Assembly (NCBI GenBank): GCA_964023205.1
Contig: OZ026833.1
Span: forward strand, 40,393,137-40,457,136
Direction: 5' to 3'
DNA: 64,000 nt
Origin: Lutraria lutraria
Lineage: Eukaryota; Mollusca; Bivalvia; Venerida; Mactridae
The notes under the pieces are model-generated. The model saw only the letters and a list, made by a program, of their open reading frames with translations. It was not told the origin of the DNA and made no database searches. Below, in pieces: positions 24,701 to 36,120 of this stretch. Numbering within the stretch: the stretch's first letter is position 1; every line of letters starts with the position of its first letter. The position numbers and the translations under genes were made by a program.

Positions 24701-27013
24701 TCTGTCAGAGAAACCAGAGATACATTGCTACGCGTTATTTTTAACACTTGCCGCCACATCGACCATGCTAAACCAGAAATTTTGATAGAAGCAGATCAGG
24801 TATATGGTGGTCAATTTACAAAAGATTCCAGATCTCACGTGACACCACCAGTAAGGAAAGAACACAAAATACCAGAGAAATTGAGTATGCCTCATAAGGT
24901 CATGGCGGCGCGTTCCGATGGATTAAAACTTTCGTGTTTTGTCGAAGATAATACACGTCTTGGCAAAATCAGGCCTGATCAAATCCGCATTCGTGTCAAG
25001 GCTATATACTGTCACCCAAGTACTGTCAGTCCCCAAACCATAGAAGGTTTTGAACACGACCAAGGTATATGGGAAGAGTCATTAAATGGGGGATATCAAC
25101 TCTTCGGTATAGAATACACCGGATATCCATTAACAGCAAACAGGGTATCAAATTGCAGAGGTACTAACACAGAAGACGAAATATCGCAACCAAAGAATGA
25201 ATGGGAATATGTTTGCATTTGGCCATCTGCCATTACGTCCATAATGACGGTTCCGAAAAAAAGCATAGTAAATGTGAAAGACGTTGGAGGTCATTATGAA
25301 CCAGGTCTTGTCGTATTTTCTGTTATACATTGGATGCTTGTTGATATGGTATCGCAGCATTCTAGAGTTGTCGTATTTAGTCGATGTCCAACCTCACCGC
25401 AAGTGAAAATGCTCGTTGAAATGTTAAAGGTTAGAAAACATGCTGAAATCATTGACCCCGATACTTCGACAAGAAAGGAAATAGACGTTTTGATATCACT
25501 TGAGAATATTGACTCCAGTTTTATTGTTTCTAAACATTGTAAAGAAATTATCTGTTTTATCGGTGACATTCCCGAAGCGCTTTTGAAAGAAATTGCTAGA
25601 TCAGGCCGGAAACCTAAGATAACATCTCTCGATGTCATCAGCCTCTTAAAGGCAAAAGTAACAAAAATACTGCCGAAAGTTGTTTCATGGCTGCAAAAAT
25701 ATAAACACCGGTTCACAAGTTATGATAACTGGAATAATACACTGCTACAAGAAAAAACATCGGGTATGAACCCAGTTAAAGAAATAATGAGCGGCAGTGG
25801 ATTGAAAATACCAGTTAGACATCAATTGAATTACCTTTTTAAGAAGTCTGGCGTATACATTATAACTGGTGGATTGACAGGTTTAGGTTGGGAGATGACG
25901 CAGATCTTTTCTGAGATGGGGGCTGGTACAATCGTTCTTCTTTCCAGACGGCAAGTGAGTTCAGATCAATTGCAGGCGATAAGCGTTCTTGAGGCGAGAA
26001 CACATTCTCAGATCATTTGCGTTAATGCGAATGTTACAAAATACGAATCCCTTGAGTCTGCAATTGCAGAAATCGAATCCAAGGTTAAACATTGCAATAT
26101 AAAAGGAGTGTTTCATGGAGCCGGTGTTTTAAATGCTAAGCTTCTTTTCGATTTGAAGGAATGTCATCTAGAAGAGGTTTTGGATCCTAAGGTAATTGGA
26201 ACAGTGAATATGCATATTGCTACTCGAAAATTTGATTTGGATTATTTCGTTGTCGCATCCTCCATTAACAGTTTGATTGGATCACCAGGACAGAGCAGCT
26301 ATGGAGCGGCCAATTCGTTCATGGATACGTTCATTAGGTGGAGACGTAGACGAGGATTGGCCGGACAGGCCATAAACTGGGGAGCTTTGTCTGTTGGAAT
26401 GGCATCAAGAAAGGAATTTGTAGACAGTTTTGCGAAACGTGGATTCAATTTACTAAATAGCTTGGAAATTCGAAGTTGTTTACAAGAAGCACTCATGTGT
26501 AACCGTACTTCTGTAGTTTATACTGATATCAATTGGGATGTGGCAGCAAATGATTATGCAAATGCACCCATGTCGCGTTTAAAACTGCAATTGGACGTTT
26601 TGTTTGATCAAATTGTGACACCGGTGATTACCTTCGAAAAGGACGAGTCTTTGGCGTTTGATGTTGTAGGTCTTAACAGCGAAGGAGTTGAGGAGCAGAG
26701 ACGAGCGTTACATAAGTTACTTTGCCTTTGTATGGGACGCATTATTACAGACGACTTGCATTTTATTCAAGGTACATCTACTATGGACGAAATAGGATTC
26801 GACTCCATGTCTAAAGTCACATTTGTCAATCTCTTGCGTAAAGCGACAGGTTATCAAATTCCTACAAAGTTTATGGCAGACTCAAGTCATACATACGATG
26901 ATTTGATGCAACAAATTCTTGGAGGTATTTTCGGTGAAATTACAAACACAGAGACAAAAGGAACTACAAACGGAAATGTTAAAACAAGAGTGATCCTCTC
27001 AGAACACCTGTAG
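12786..27013 (+). CDS. Animal type I polyketide synthase (6 exons, complete)
   Basis: Exons are 12786-12994, 19534-19694, 20053-20256, 20440-20621, 21197-21371 and 21564-27013. All introns are GT-AG, all phases agree, and the total is 6381 nt (2126 residues). Domains: ketosynthase ~5-430 with TACSSS (Cys175), EAHGTGT (His310) and NIGHLE (His350); acyltransferase ~530-820 with GQSVGE (Ser621) and CAYHSQF (His723); dehydratase ~890-1170 with HIVNGFIIVPG (His924) and LDVMIQ (Asp1091); structural KR ~1200-1400; degenerate enoylreductase ~1415-1640 with no glycine-rich cofactor motif; ketoreductase ~1740-1960 with GGLTGLG (1746-1752), Ser1877, Tyr1890 and Asn1894; acyl carrier ~2020-2095 with GFDSMS (Ser2058). 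No thioesterase or methyltransferase domain is seen. KS phrases such as DADGYARGEGCG look more PKS-like than FAS-like. It probably builds a cytosolic, unsaturated polyketide, in contrast to fatty acid synthase. Animal PKSs of this kind serve in pigment, biomineral or defence pathways; which applies here is unknown. ATG 12786 directly precedes the KS start and is conserved in the 59-kb copy. Confidence 0.93.
14002..15037. mobile_element. Tc1/mariner-like non-autonomous element (1036 bp)
   Basis: Inverted ends CAGTTTGTCCTAATTTCT (14002 onward, and reverse-complemented to 15037) are each flanked by the dinucleotide TA (14000-14001 and 15038-15039), the target of Tc1/mariner transposons. No transposase frame is visible inside, so it is presumably moved in trans or is dead. 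It lies in PKS intron 1. Confidence 0.55.
15044..15143. repeat. Hairpin element (28-bp arms)
   Basis: AGTTATCGTTCATATT... at 15044-15071 pairs with 15116-15143 (27 of 28 positions). Inside is a further stem, ATATCAC...GTGATAT, around a CGCTCCGCTTCGCGTCGC core. The whole 100 bp folds on itself. It resembles short palindromic MITEs and abuts the right end of the Tc1-like element. Confidence 0.65.
15975..16140 (-). mobile_element. SINE fragment (invertebrate TTTAACGTCGC tail)
   Basis: GGTTTAACGTCGCACCAACA near 15987-16006, followed by GGTGACTTG... and GTGGAGGGAGACCCAGG, matches the reverse-oriented tail and body of a SINE type widespread in marine invertebrates. The boundaries are not clear. 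Confidence 0.4.
17038..17793. repeat. Dispersed repeat with internal tandem units
   Basis: It begins CAAGCCCGCTTGTGGTGAGC and ends CGGGCTCGACATATTGCCC. It contains the phrase TTGTC(C/T)GGGCTGT(A/G) at about 17133, 17288, 17484 and 17620, each followed by a 'CTTGGCATAATTGTTAAACA'-like stretch, so imperfect units of 135-195 bp. The type resembles the 5650-6812 block but is a different family. It lies in PKS intron 1. Confidence 0.6.
18027..18068. repeat. Dispersed hairpin-core repeat fragment
   Basis: It shares AAACTAGAAAT.(C/T)GTCCA.AGGACAC with copies at 2926-2963, 30589-30622 and (reversed) 35030-35065. The centre GTGTCC-NNN-GGACAC is a short inverted repeat. Confidence 0.5.
19397..19533 (+). 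repeat. Duplicated splice-acceptor region before PKS exon 2
   Basis: CAATTTCAAGCGTGATTTTT (about 19397-19416), ending in CATAG at 19426, is repeated 107 bp later as CAATTTCAAGGGTGATTTTC, ending in the real acceptor TCTAG at 19533. Use of the upstream AG would add 107 nt, which shifts the frame, so it is a decoy in terms of protein. Confidence 0.6.
19695..21563 (+). other. PKS introns 2-5
   Basis: Introns 19695-20052, 20257-20439, 20622-21196 and 21372-21563 all have GT-AG borders and carry no recognisable element. Phases after exons 2 to 5 are 1, 1, 0 and 1. Confidence 0.75.
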
Positions 27014-27128
27014 ACATATTATGAATTTAAGATTCACTTTGCAGTAATGTGATCGTTAGTTTAGTTTTGATATTTGAAAAGGAAAAAAGACACGCGAATT
27101 AATGTTTTCACTTACATTCTGATAGTCG

Positions 27129-27134
27129 AATAAA
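27129..27134 (+). terminator. Probable PKS polyadenylation signal
   Basis: This AATAAA lies 116 bp after the PKS stop codon and is the first canonical hexamer downstream. The cleavage site is not determinable. Confidence 0.5.
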
Positions 27135-27689
27135 AACAACATCTGCAACAAATAAGCCCACTACGCAGTATGCGAAATGTTGTGAGGGGGTTAAATTTGC
27201 ACAAACAAGATGCCACACAGTATACTAGTACGTGTATATTGTGTCATTTCATCGTAGAACTTTTCAAAGCAGCGAGCAAGTTTTCGTGTATTATGTTTCT
27301 ATGGTCTAGGAAGAGGGGGGGGGGGGGGGGATAACGGCACTTATTACTGTACTCTGTGCCCCCCTTAAACAATAGAAGTGTGTATCTTTCTATAAGATTC
27401 ACACTGTCAAAGACTTCATTGTATAATTATACATTTAGTACTGTTGAATGTGCAGCTCTGGGAATATTTTTTGGTTAAGGTGTCACTAATAATCCAGAAA
27501 ACTCACCCATGCACTTTATTAAATTAAATTATATTCAGCGCATGGCTATAAAAATATTTGTATCTTTTAAAGTTGCATACATTAGTAACTCATCATACAT
27601 CACGATTCCTTTGTTTAGTTGACAAAAACATTTATTAGCTGCTGTGCTACCAGGTGGAAGCCGCGGCCGTGGTCCAGTAGATACTAGTT
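27135..27689. other. PKS 3' flank with a 16-G tract
   Basis: No gene seen. A run of 16 G lies at 27315-27330. Confidence 0.4.
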
Positions 27690-28450
27690 AATGCGGTGGA
27701 CGGTTTAATGTGGTCTAGAATTATACCCAAAATAAGAAATCAAATGGACAAAACACTTAATGTATTATTGAAATGCTTGGTTTTAGTGATGCGTATATTT
27801 CTAAATAAATGCTATTTACATTTTATTAAAGAATATTTACAAAAATTGAATAGTGATATAAATACGTTTGATATGACAAATACTTTGCAGAATATAGAAT
27901 TTAATAGCGTTTTAAATTAGATAATTTTATAAAGTATATAATTATACTAAAATGCATCGAGAAAATTGAGAATGTTGAAGTTGGAAGTTGAACTGAAATT
28001 TTGAATAAAATCTGATCCGTATTAATGAAGAAGAACGTTTGTATAATAACTCCGTTGGAAACTTAAGAATAAAGGATATTGTAAGACAATACGTCCCAAA
28101 AGCACTACGAAATGATATTACAAAACCCGACTGTAATGCATACAAATGGTTTGCACGAAGAGACCAATTATCTTTATTATTATTAGCTGAATACGTGTAT
28201 GTATTATTTTGACTTCATTTTTGTTCTTGTTGGAATTCTCTAAAATAGTTAATGTACTGGTAACAATTTAATAATGATATTTAGTCAGGTTCTTTTACAG
28301 TAAGTATCTAGTGTAAAAGTGTCTCTTTTATAACTATTGTTGTATTGTTATTTTTTTTATATTGTAGTCTTACACTGAATTGTAAAATATTCAAAACATG
28401 TATATTTATATTATTGTTGTTGTATAAAATATACACGTCGTCTGTGAGCA
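27690..28450 (+). mobile_element. LINE 3' fragment (decayed)
   Basis: The open stretch 27696-27920 (WSRIIPKIRNQMDKTLNVLL...) and the broken frames after it resemble the poorly conserved C-terminal part of LINE ORF2 proteins. A TATTTTGACTTCATTT-like tail follows. The assignment rests on style more than on a hard motif. Confidence 0.35.
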
Positions 28451-29149
28451 TTCACCAAATTGTGTATTAAATATGCCCATCCCCCAAATTAGATAAGTAT
28501 TTTTTTGATATTGTCCATTTCATCATCTTTTTTTGTAGTTTCTTTTTTTTTGACAATAAAACCTTTTTTTAATATCAGCGGATTCTGATGAATTAATTCA
28601 ATCTTTAAATCTTCTTTAACTATTGAATTATTTCGTGTAATTGGTATGTATGTATTTGTACTGGTCAGTTAGGATAATTATAGAATGGCGCAGTGGTCGA
28701 GTCCACTTTAACGGTATAAACCTGTTGACATATTGTACAACCTATCATTGGACAAGTAGGCTGACTATAAAGTTTAGAATTTCGTTTAGTACATCAACTG
28801 TCGGCGTAGCGCAGTCGAAAACGATGTTGTCTCTTGATACATTTTTTATTGTGAGACCGCGATAGTACTTTTTCGCAAATTATTTTCTATTTCTATATAT
28901 ATATTTTTTAAAAAAGTTTTAATTCTGTCTTTTTTTCGCAAGGACTTCTGGTAATTACGATTGGTTCGCCATTAAAAGTCAATCTATTCTCAGCCATATT
29001 TAGCTAGTTGGCCTTCAGATAAGTTGGCACGAAATACTTGTGCACGGTACTTCATGTACTTTTGCACTACACACTTCGCGTTACACTGGACAATAACGCA
29101 TTGTTTTGTTTACAGTTTACTACTAAAATATTGGAATGCCATATGAGTA
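28451..29149. other. Intergenic, nothing firm
   Basis: No gene seen. The phrases GGCGCAGTGGTCGAGTCC (about 28686) and GTCGGCGTAGCGCAGTCG (about 28799) look like tRNA arm fragments, but no cloverleaf can be built around them. Confidence 0.35.
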
Positions 29150-29711
29150 ATTATAATAGAGGGGGTAGCTATCCTTATAAATAACAATTTTGATTTCAAG
29201 AATATTATCATTCTCTTTGATATATATTTATGGGCCAAACAAAGATGACCCACAATTTCATCAAAATATAAAGACTAAACTTACAAATATGATAACATCT
29301 GTATTTTAGGAGGGGACTTCAATTTGATTTTAAATCCATCTATAGATTGCTTTAACTATAGGCAAGTGAATAACTCAAAAGCTAGGGAATGTGTTTTACA
29401 AATGATTTTTGAACTAGAACTAATAGACTGTTGGAGAGTACAACATTTAGATACATTGCAATATACTTGGTAATCCAGTCAAAAGAGCTCGACTTGATTT
29501 ATTTATTCTCTAACTTTCTGTTCACTGATGTTGTTGACGCAAAAATCCTCCATGGGTATAGAACTGACCATTCTTTGATTGTTCTAGAAATTGACCTTAT
29601 CAAATTTAAGAAAGGGAAATATTACCGGAAATTTAATAATTCACTAGTGAAAGATTTACAATATGTCACTGATATAAATGGACTAATAATCAAATAAATG
29701 ATAGAGATATA

Positions 29712-31220
29712 GGCCTCGTTTCATCAATATATTCTTATCTTTCGTAAGATTCTTTCCTACGAAGACACTTACGACAAAAGTTACGAAATTCTTAAACCGT
29801 TTTATTAACTGTTCTTATCTAAATGTGTAAAGACCGCGACACAGTCTGCACGGGTAAAGTTTATTCACCGGCCCTAGCTATGTAAATAAGAAAAATGCAC
29901 TTGATTATATACATATGTTATATAGAGAATTTTATTTTATTTCACAACAGATTTTTGTAAATTATATACCAAATTAAAGATGAAGCTCTAATCTTTCAGA
30001 AAATGTAAACTATTTGATATATATTAACTGAAAATATGTTTTTAAACAATGTGAACATTGACTCATCATAAATGTGTTTTTGAGTCGCTCAAACTTGCAC
30101 ATACGAGAATTACTTCGCACGCATATGTATGTTGTGCTCGTCAGATAATATTATTATCGTTTGACCAGTAAGATTCCACAGCAAGATTCGGAGAAAACAG
30201 TTAATAAATACGAAAACTCCAAATGTATTTAAATATCTATTAGCTTATTTTTCAATTTTTATCATGGAAAATATGTATTATGATTATTAAACGCGCATAC
30301 GATCGGTTAAAGAGAAATGCAAAAAGGTTTCTTTTGAAGATTTGTTCACGGTCTTAAAATAAGTTTTAAAAATATCAGATTGTCAACAGGTTATAGCATC
30401 AGCGTAACGTTAATTTGAGAAGTGAACAATATAAAAATGCCATCTATGTCGAAAGCTAATATTATGTCTAACAATCGTTATCACGGTGTTTGAAATAAAT
30501 GCATTCAAATAAATAATATTTGACAGTGCCTCTAATCCCTGCTAATACAACTGAAAGTTCACCGTTTGAGTTCTAATTTAAACTAGAAATGTGTCCAGAG
30601 GACACGAATGCCCCTCCGAGAGCTATGTAAAAAGGGACCGTAACTACATTTTGTACTGAGAAAATGTTTGGATTTTAAGTGAAATCGATCTTAACCTGCA
30701 TTTTATTATTATATTCATTCATGTAAAATATGAAACCAACCCTTGAAATATATCTTGAGTTATTGCTCGGAAGCCAAAATTTGAACGGACGGACACACAG
30801 CCGCACGGATGGACATGGGAAATTTTTTATGCTCTTCCACAATTTCAAATAGCGGGCCATAAAAATCCAGAACCAAACAACAGCAGGGGTTACATTCTTC
30901 CTTGTGTGCATAAAATTCATTTGTAGCTGGCTACGCCCCTGAACATAAAACTGAATTTCTTTTCCATTATTTACGAATATCTTGAACATTGCACTCAACA
31001 GTTTTAAAATAAAAGGCCGTCACGTAATAATAAAGGCAAAAGCCGCGTTTTCTTATCTTTAAGACAGCCCATGAGCTATCGTAAAGTTAAGAAAGAATTG
31101 TTCCCAGACTTAAGAATTCGTAGCTGAGAAACTATTGATGAAACGTATTTTAACGCTAAGAAGGGAGATAAGCCACTTCTTACTAAAGAAGTGGCGTAAG
31201 ATGTTTGATGAAACGAGGCC
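29712..31220 (+). mobile_element. DNA transposon copy A (Harbinger-like, non-autonomous, 1509 bp)
   Basis: Terminal inverted repeats start GGCCTCGTTTCATCAA and end with the reverse complement (...GATGAAACGAGGCC). It is flanked by ATA at 29709-29711 and 31221-31223. Removing the element and one ATA rejoins the host LINE reading frame, so the 3-bp target duplication is real. A 3-bp duplication fits the PIF/Harbinger superfamily. No transposase is seen. The interior carries the dispersed repeat with core GTGTCCAGAGGACAC at about 30600. Confidence 0.75.
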
Positions 31221-33947
31221 ATAGTTTTTAATATAGATGGCAAATTGTACCTTGAAACACTTAATTGAAATTCTACGTAAAACAATTGCATATTCTTCCT
31301 ATAAAAAACGTCAAACAGACACCCGTGAGAAACAACTGGAGAAAGATATTGAATCCATTAAAAATATATTGATATTGACACCGATGTACTTAATGATATA
31401 AAAATGAATTAATCAATATTCGAAAACATACACTGCAGTCTTTTGAGATCAAAATCTCAGTGGATGTTTGAAGGTGAAAAACCATCACGATATTTGTTTG
31501 TAATTTAGAGAACATACATTTTGCATCATAATTACTGAATTCTCTTTATTCTAAATCAGGCGAATTATTACAGGATCAAGACAAAATTTTGAAGGAGACA
31601 GAACTACATTATATGAATCTCTATGCCTATAAAGAATGTGAAAACATAAATCTTAATAATCAGTTTGATGATATGATAATTAATAAATTAACTGAAATTG
31701 AGATATCTTCCTTAGAGGGGAACTTAGAATATGATGAAATGTTGCGTGCACTTAAGAAATTGTCTAATAACTCATCACATGGTAATACAGGTTTTACTAC
31801 AGCATTCTATAAAGTCCCAAATTGGAAACTTTCTTGTCTGCTCGATTAACTATTCTTTTTTAAGTGGAGAATTATCGGTATCTTTAAAACAAGTTGTAAT
31901 AACCTGCATTCCGAAAGGAAATAAAGATAAATTATATCTAAATAAAAAACTGGAGGCCAATTTCTTGAGAATTTCTTTATTAAATATGTCTTAAAAAATT
32001 GCTTTAGCATCAATAGCCAACTGCATAAAAGAAATACTTAGAAATAGTATCAATTAGGACCAAACTGGATTTTATACCTGGTCGTTATACCTGGGAGAAA
32101 ATATTAGAACAATTTATGATATAATGTACTATACTGTACAGATCCCATCAATGTTACTTCTAGTAGATTTTGTCACAGCATTTGATTCTTTATCTTGGAA
32201 TTTTATGGAAAAATTCCTTAAAATTTTAATTTCGGTGAAGGTCTTATTTTTCATGGATGAAACTGTTTTACAAAAATATACAATCGTGTGTAATTGTTAA
32301 TGGACAGATGTCAGATTGGTTCTACATACATCGTGGATACAGACAGGGAGATCCTTTATCCCCACATCTTTTTATCATTTGTGCTGAAATTCTATCATTA
32401 TTAATAAAGCAAAATAAGAATATATAAGGGGTTAAAATAAATGGACAATAATTTCTTATTTCACAATATGCCGATGATACTTCTTTGAATTAGATGGTTC
32501 TGAAAGCTCTCTTTTGAATTTCATTAAAACGTTAAAATTATATGCCAAATCTCTGGGCTACATATGAATATAGATACAAAAATGGCAGTTTGGATAGGTT
32601 CTATGAAATACAGTAATTTGGTATTATGCCCGGAATTGGGACTAAATTCGCAAAAGGAAAACATAACCTTCATGGGGTTCCATTTACATTGAACTTAAGA
32701 GTAATCTCAAAAACTAATTATGAAAAGAAAATTGAAGAAAAAAAACTACTCAATTGTTGGTCAAACAGATTATTAACCCCGATTGGAAAAAATACAATTG
32801 TAATTCTAATTGTAGGACTACCAAATCCAAACAAAGAGATAATGAAAATAGTTCATAACTTGTTTTACAAATTTATCTGGAATAATGCACCAGATAAATT
32901 CAAACCAAAAGTAATTACCCAAACCTTGAAAAAGGTGGCATAAAAGTTGTTAGTTTACAACATTTTACGCAAGAATTAAAACTTACATGGTTAAGACGTT
33001 GTTACAAAAGTAATGGGAAATATCTACATTGATGACAATTTTTGTAAATTTTTATTTGGAGTTTATTATGTAAAACTCAAACTCAACAACATCCAAAATG
33101 AATTCTGGAAAGACATTTGGGAAAGTTACATGTCTTTGGTATATAATTATGTGGTCAAATCATGGGATGAATTCCTAGATTTACCTGTTTGGCATTGCAA
33201 TAATTTTTAAATCGGAGGCAAATCATATTGCATGACAGAAACTTGGACAAAGGAATATTTTTGATTGACGACTTTATGAAATATAATGATATGTTTTACT
33301 CCTTTGAAGAATTCCAACATAAATATTCCGTTATAACTAACTTTTTTCAGTAATCTAATATATTTCTTTCTTTTAGAAAGTACGTAAACTCATTAGATAT
33401 AGTACATAATAGAACAAATGAATCAAACCCAACTCTACCTGTAATAATAATCAATCAGTCGGTCAGTCAGTCAGCCAGCCAGCCAACCAATCAATCAATC
33501 AATCAGAGAAGGGTTGCAGGACTTTTCATGATATAATTACAATTGGAAAAAAAACTGTGATAAAATCAGAAGTCAAATGGCAAAGGAAGATAATTGATTG
33601 CATTGATTGGAAACATATTAATAAACTTCCTTTTAAAATAACTCAAGAATCAAAACGTCAAGGGTTTCAATATAAAATTAAACATAAACTTCTTGGTACT
33701 AGCTCTTTCATATTTAAAACGGACTTGAGAGACAATGATCTATGTTCATTCTGCAACTCTCCCTCAGTAACAATTGCACATATATGTTTTTATTGTAATA
33801 CAACACAAGCCTTTTTAGAATATACAGAGTTGGATAAATACAAATTGTTCTAATGTGTTTGTAGAGTGGACAAAATTTAATTTACTACTAGGAGGTAGAA
33901 CCACACAAATTGTTCTCAATAAAGTAATACTTACTGTCAAATACTAT

Positions 33948-35998
33948 GGCCCCGTTTCATCAAACATCTTACGCCACTTTTTAAGTAAGAAGTGTCTTAT
34001 CTCTCTTCTTAGCGTTAAAATACGTTTCATCAATATTTTTTTAGCTACGAATTCTTAAGTTTGGGAAAGATTCATACTTAACTTTACGATAGCTCATGGG
34101 CATTCTTAAAGATAAGAAAACGCGACTTCTGCCTTTATTACTACGAGACAGCCTTTTATTTTAAGTCTGTTGAGTGCGATGTAAGACATATTTCTGCTTG
34201 TCATATCATTACTCACAGTTAGGAGATTTTATAACAACAGAGGCTCAGTATAGCTGTAGAATATTTCATCCATAACTGAACATTAATGGTTAAGAACATC
34301 TTTCAGTTGTGCATCATTAATTTCAAATTCATACAAAGTTTACTGATATCATTTGCTTCACTGAATTTATGTTGTCAAGGATACAATTGCATGTTACTGG
34401 TAGTTTTAAATAATGTATACCTGTATCATGCTCTATTCAACAAACCGAACAAAATAATAAATTATAATTGATGATATACTAAAGTCAAAATGAAGTACTT
34501 GCATGCATGGGCTCTCAGCTGGAATTTTTTTTATCACAATATGTGCATTAACAACAAGATGTAAACAAGGTAATAAAGATTTAAGTTTATACAGTTGTCC
34601 TTGGATTTCATGTTCATATCAAACATTAATAGAGTAAAACAGTGGCTGAATATATTTGCACCCAAATTCATGCAAAGCAATGTTTATCTATTTAAATGTT
34701 TATCCGACATCAAAATCACATTAGGCACTGGTATCTGTGTTTACTAATGTCACCATAAATTGTTTTATGGAGTCCTCAAAAGAATCTGTGAACATAAAGT
34801 ACAACATTTCAATTCATAGCAAGTCTTCAGAGATAAACTCAGAAACTGATGCAGAATTATTTATGAAGAAGCAAAAACGACACAAATAACGAAATATATT
34901 AAATATTTTAAGGATATTTTATTCAAGAAATATTTCAATAATTGGTTTCATATTTTACATGAAGGAATATAATAACAAAATACAGGTCAAGTTCGATTTC
35001 ACTCAAAATCCAAATATTTTCTCCCGGGGAGGCGTTCGTGTACTCCGGACACATTTCTAGTTTAAATTAGAACTAAAAATGGTGAACTTTCAGTTGTATA
35101 TGCAGGGATTAGAAGCACTGTCAAATATTTTTTTTTTTAATAATGCATTTTATTTCAAACACCGTGATTAACGATAATTAGACATGATATTAGCTTTCGA
35201 CGTAGATGGCATTTTTATATTGTTCACTTTTCAAATTAACGTTACGCACGTGCGTATGTGCGAATCGCTGATGTAATAACTTGTTGGCAATCTGATATTT
35301 TTAAAACTTATTTTAAGACCGTAAACATATTTTTATCTTCAAAAGAAACCTTTTTGGTATTTCTCTTTCTACAGATCGTATGTGCGTTTAATAGCCATAA
35401 AACAAATTTTCATGATAAAAATTGAAAAATAAAGCTAATAGGTATTAAAATGCATCTGAAGTTTTCGTATTTATTAACTGTTCCTCTCCGATTCTCACTG
35501 TGAAATCTTATTGCTCAAACGATACTAATTTGATCTGATCAGCATTAATCATAAAAGGTACGGTTAGGTTGTCCAACATACATAGATGTGCGAATAAAGG
35601 AATTTTATGTGCAAGTTTGAGCGACTCAAAAACACATAGTATCATGAGCCAATGTTCACATTGTTTAAAAAACATATTTTCAGATAAGATATATCAACTA
35701 GTTTACATTTTCTGAAAGATGAGAGCTTCATCTTTAATTTGGTATATAATTTACAAAAATCTGTTGAGAAATAAAATAAAATTCTCTACATAATATATGT
35801 ATAGAATCAATTGTATTTTTCTTATTTACGTGGCTAGGGCCGGTGAATAGACTTACCCGTGTAGACTGTGTCGCGGTCTTTACACATTTAGATGAGAAGA
35901 GTTGATAAAACGGTTTAAGAATTTCGTAACTTATGTCGTAAGTGTCTTCGTAGGAAAGAATCTTAAGTAAGATAAGAATATATTGATGAAACGAGGCC
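33948..35998 (-). mobile_element. DNA transposon copy B (same family, inverted, 2051 bp)
   Basis: Same ends as copy A in the opposite orientation (left GGCCCCGTTTCATCAA, right GATGAAACGAGGCC), flanked by TAT at 33945-33947 and 35999-36001. Its right-hand 900 bp, reverse-complemented, aligns with the left of copy A, including TCCTACGAAGACACTTACGA. It is about 540 bp longer than A because of extra internal sequence around 34200-34900. The LINE frame is restored across the junction (...VKYY-IYKCKMN...). There is no transposase. Confidence 0.75.
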
Positions 35999-36120
35999 TA
36001 TATCTATAAGTGTAAAATGAATCATACTTCTCCCAGTATTGAGGCATATAAAAGACAACTACATCATGTAGTATCATGTTACAAGGCAGAAAAACTTAAC
36101 GCATTCAAACATTCAGTATG

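Larger units (their letters stand above)
29150..36120 (+). mobile_element. L1/Tx1-like LINE, decayed, with two nested DNA transposons
   Basis: Pieces appear in order. Endonuclease: GGVAI..NN near 29160, LGGDFNLILNPSIDC near 29310-29350, then YRTDHSLIVLEIDL near 29560. RT: EYDEMLRALKKLSNNSSHGN near 31730, DQTGFIPGRYTWENIRTIYD near 32060, LLVDFVTAFDSL near 32158, [20 protein letters not shown] near 32340, SQYADDTSL near 32460. C-terminal finger: CSFCNSPSVTIAHICFYC near 33745-33805. End: YKCKMNHTSPSIEAYKRQL near 36006-36060. Numerous stops and frameshifts mean it is dead. It is interrupted at 29712-31220 and 33948-35998 by copies of one DNA transposon. The 5' part of the endonuclease is missing (5' truncation). 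A CAGT/CAAT microsatellite sits within it at 33451-33506. Confidence 0.85.

Noticed and set aside
21722..27013. PKS starting at the ATG at 21722
   Set aside because: This would drop the catalytic KS half. Upstream exons with agreeing phases supply it, and the frame runs back to the acceptor at 21564.
28686..28860. tRNA gene
   Set aside because: Only short arm-like phrases are present; no cloverleaf with anticodon and matched acceptor stem can be built.
30675..30998. Transposase candidate inside DNA transposon A
   Set aside because: The minus-strand frame has no DDE-type motif and reads across a dispersed repeat; it is absent from the same place in copy B.
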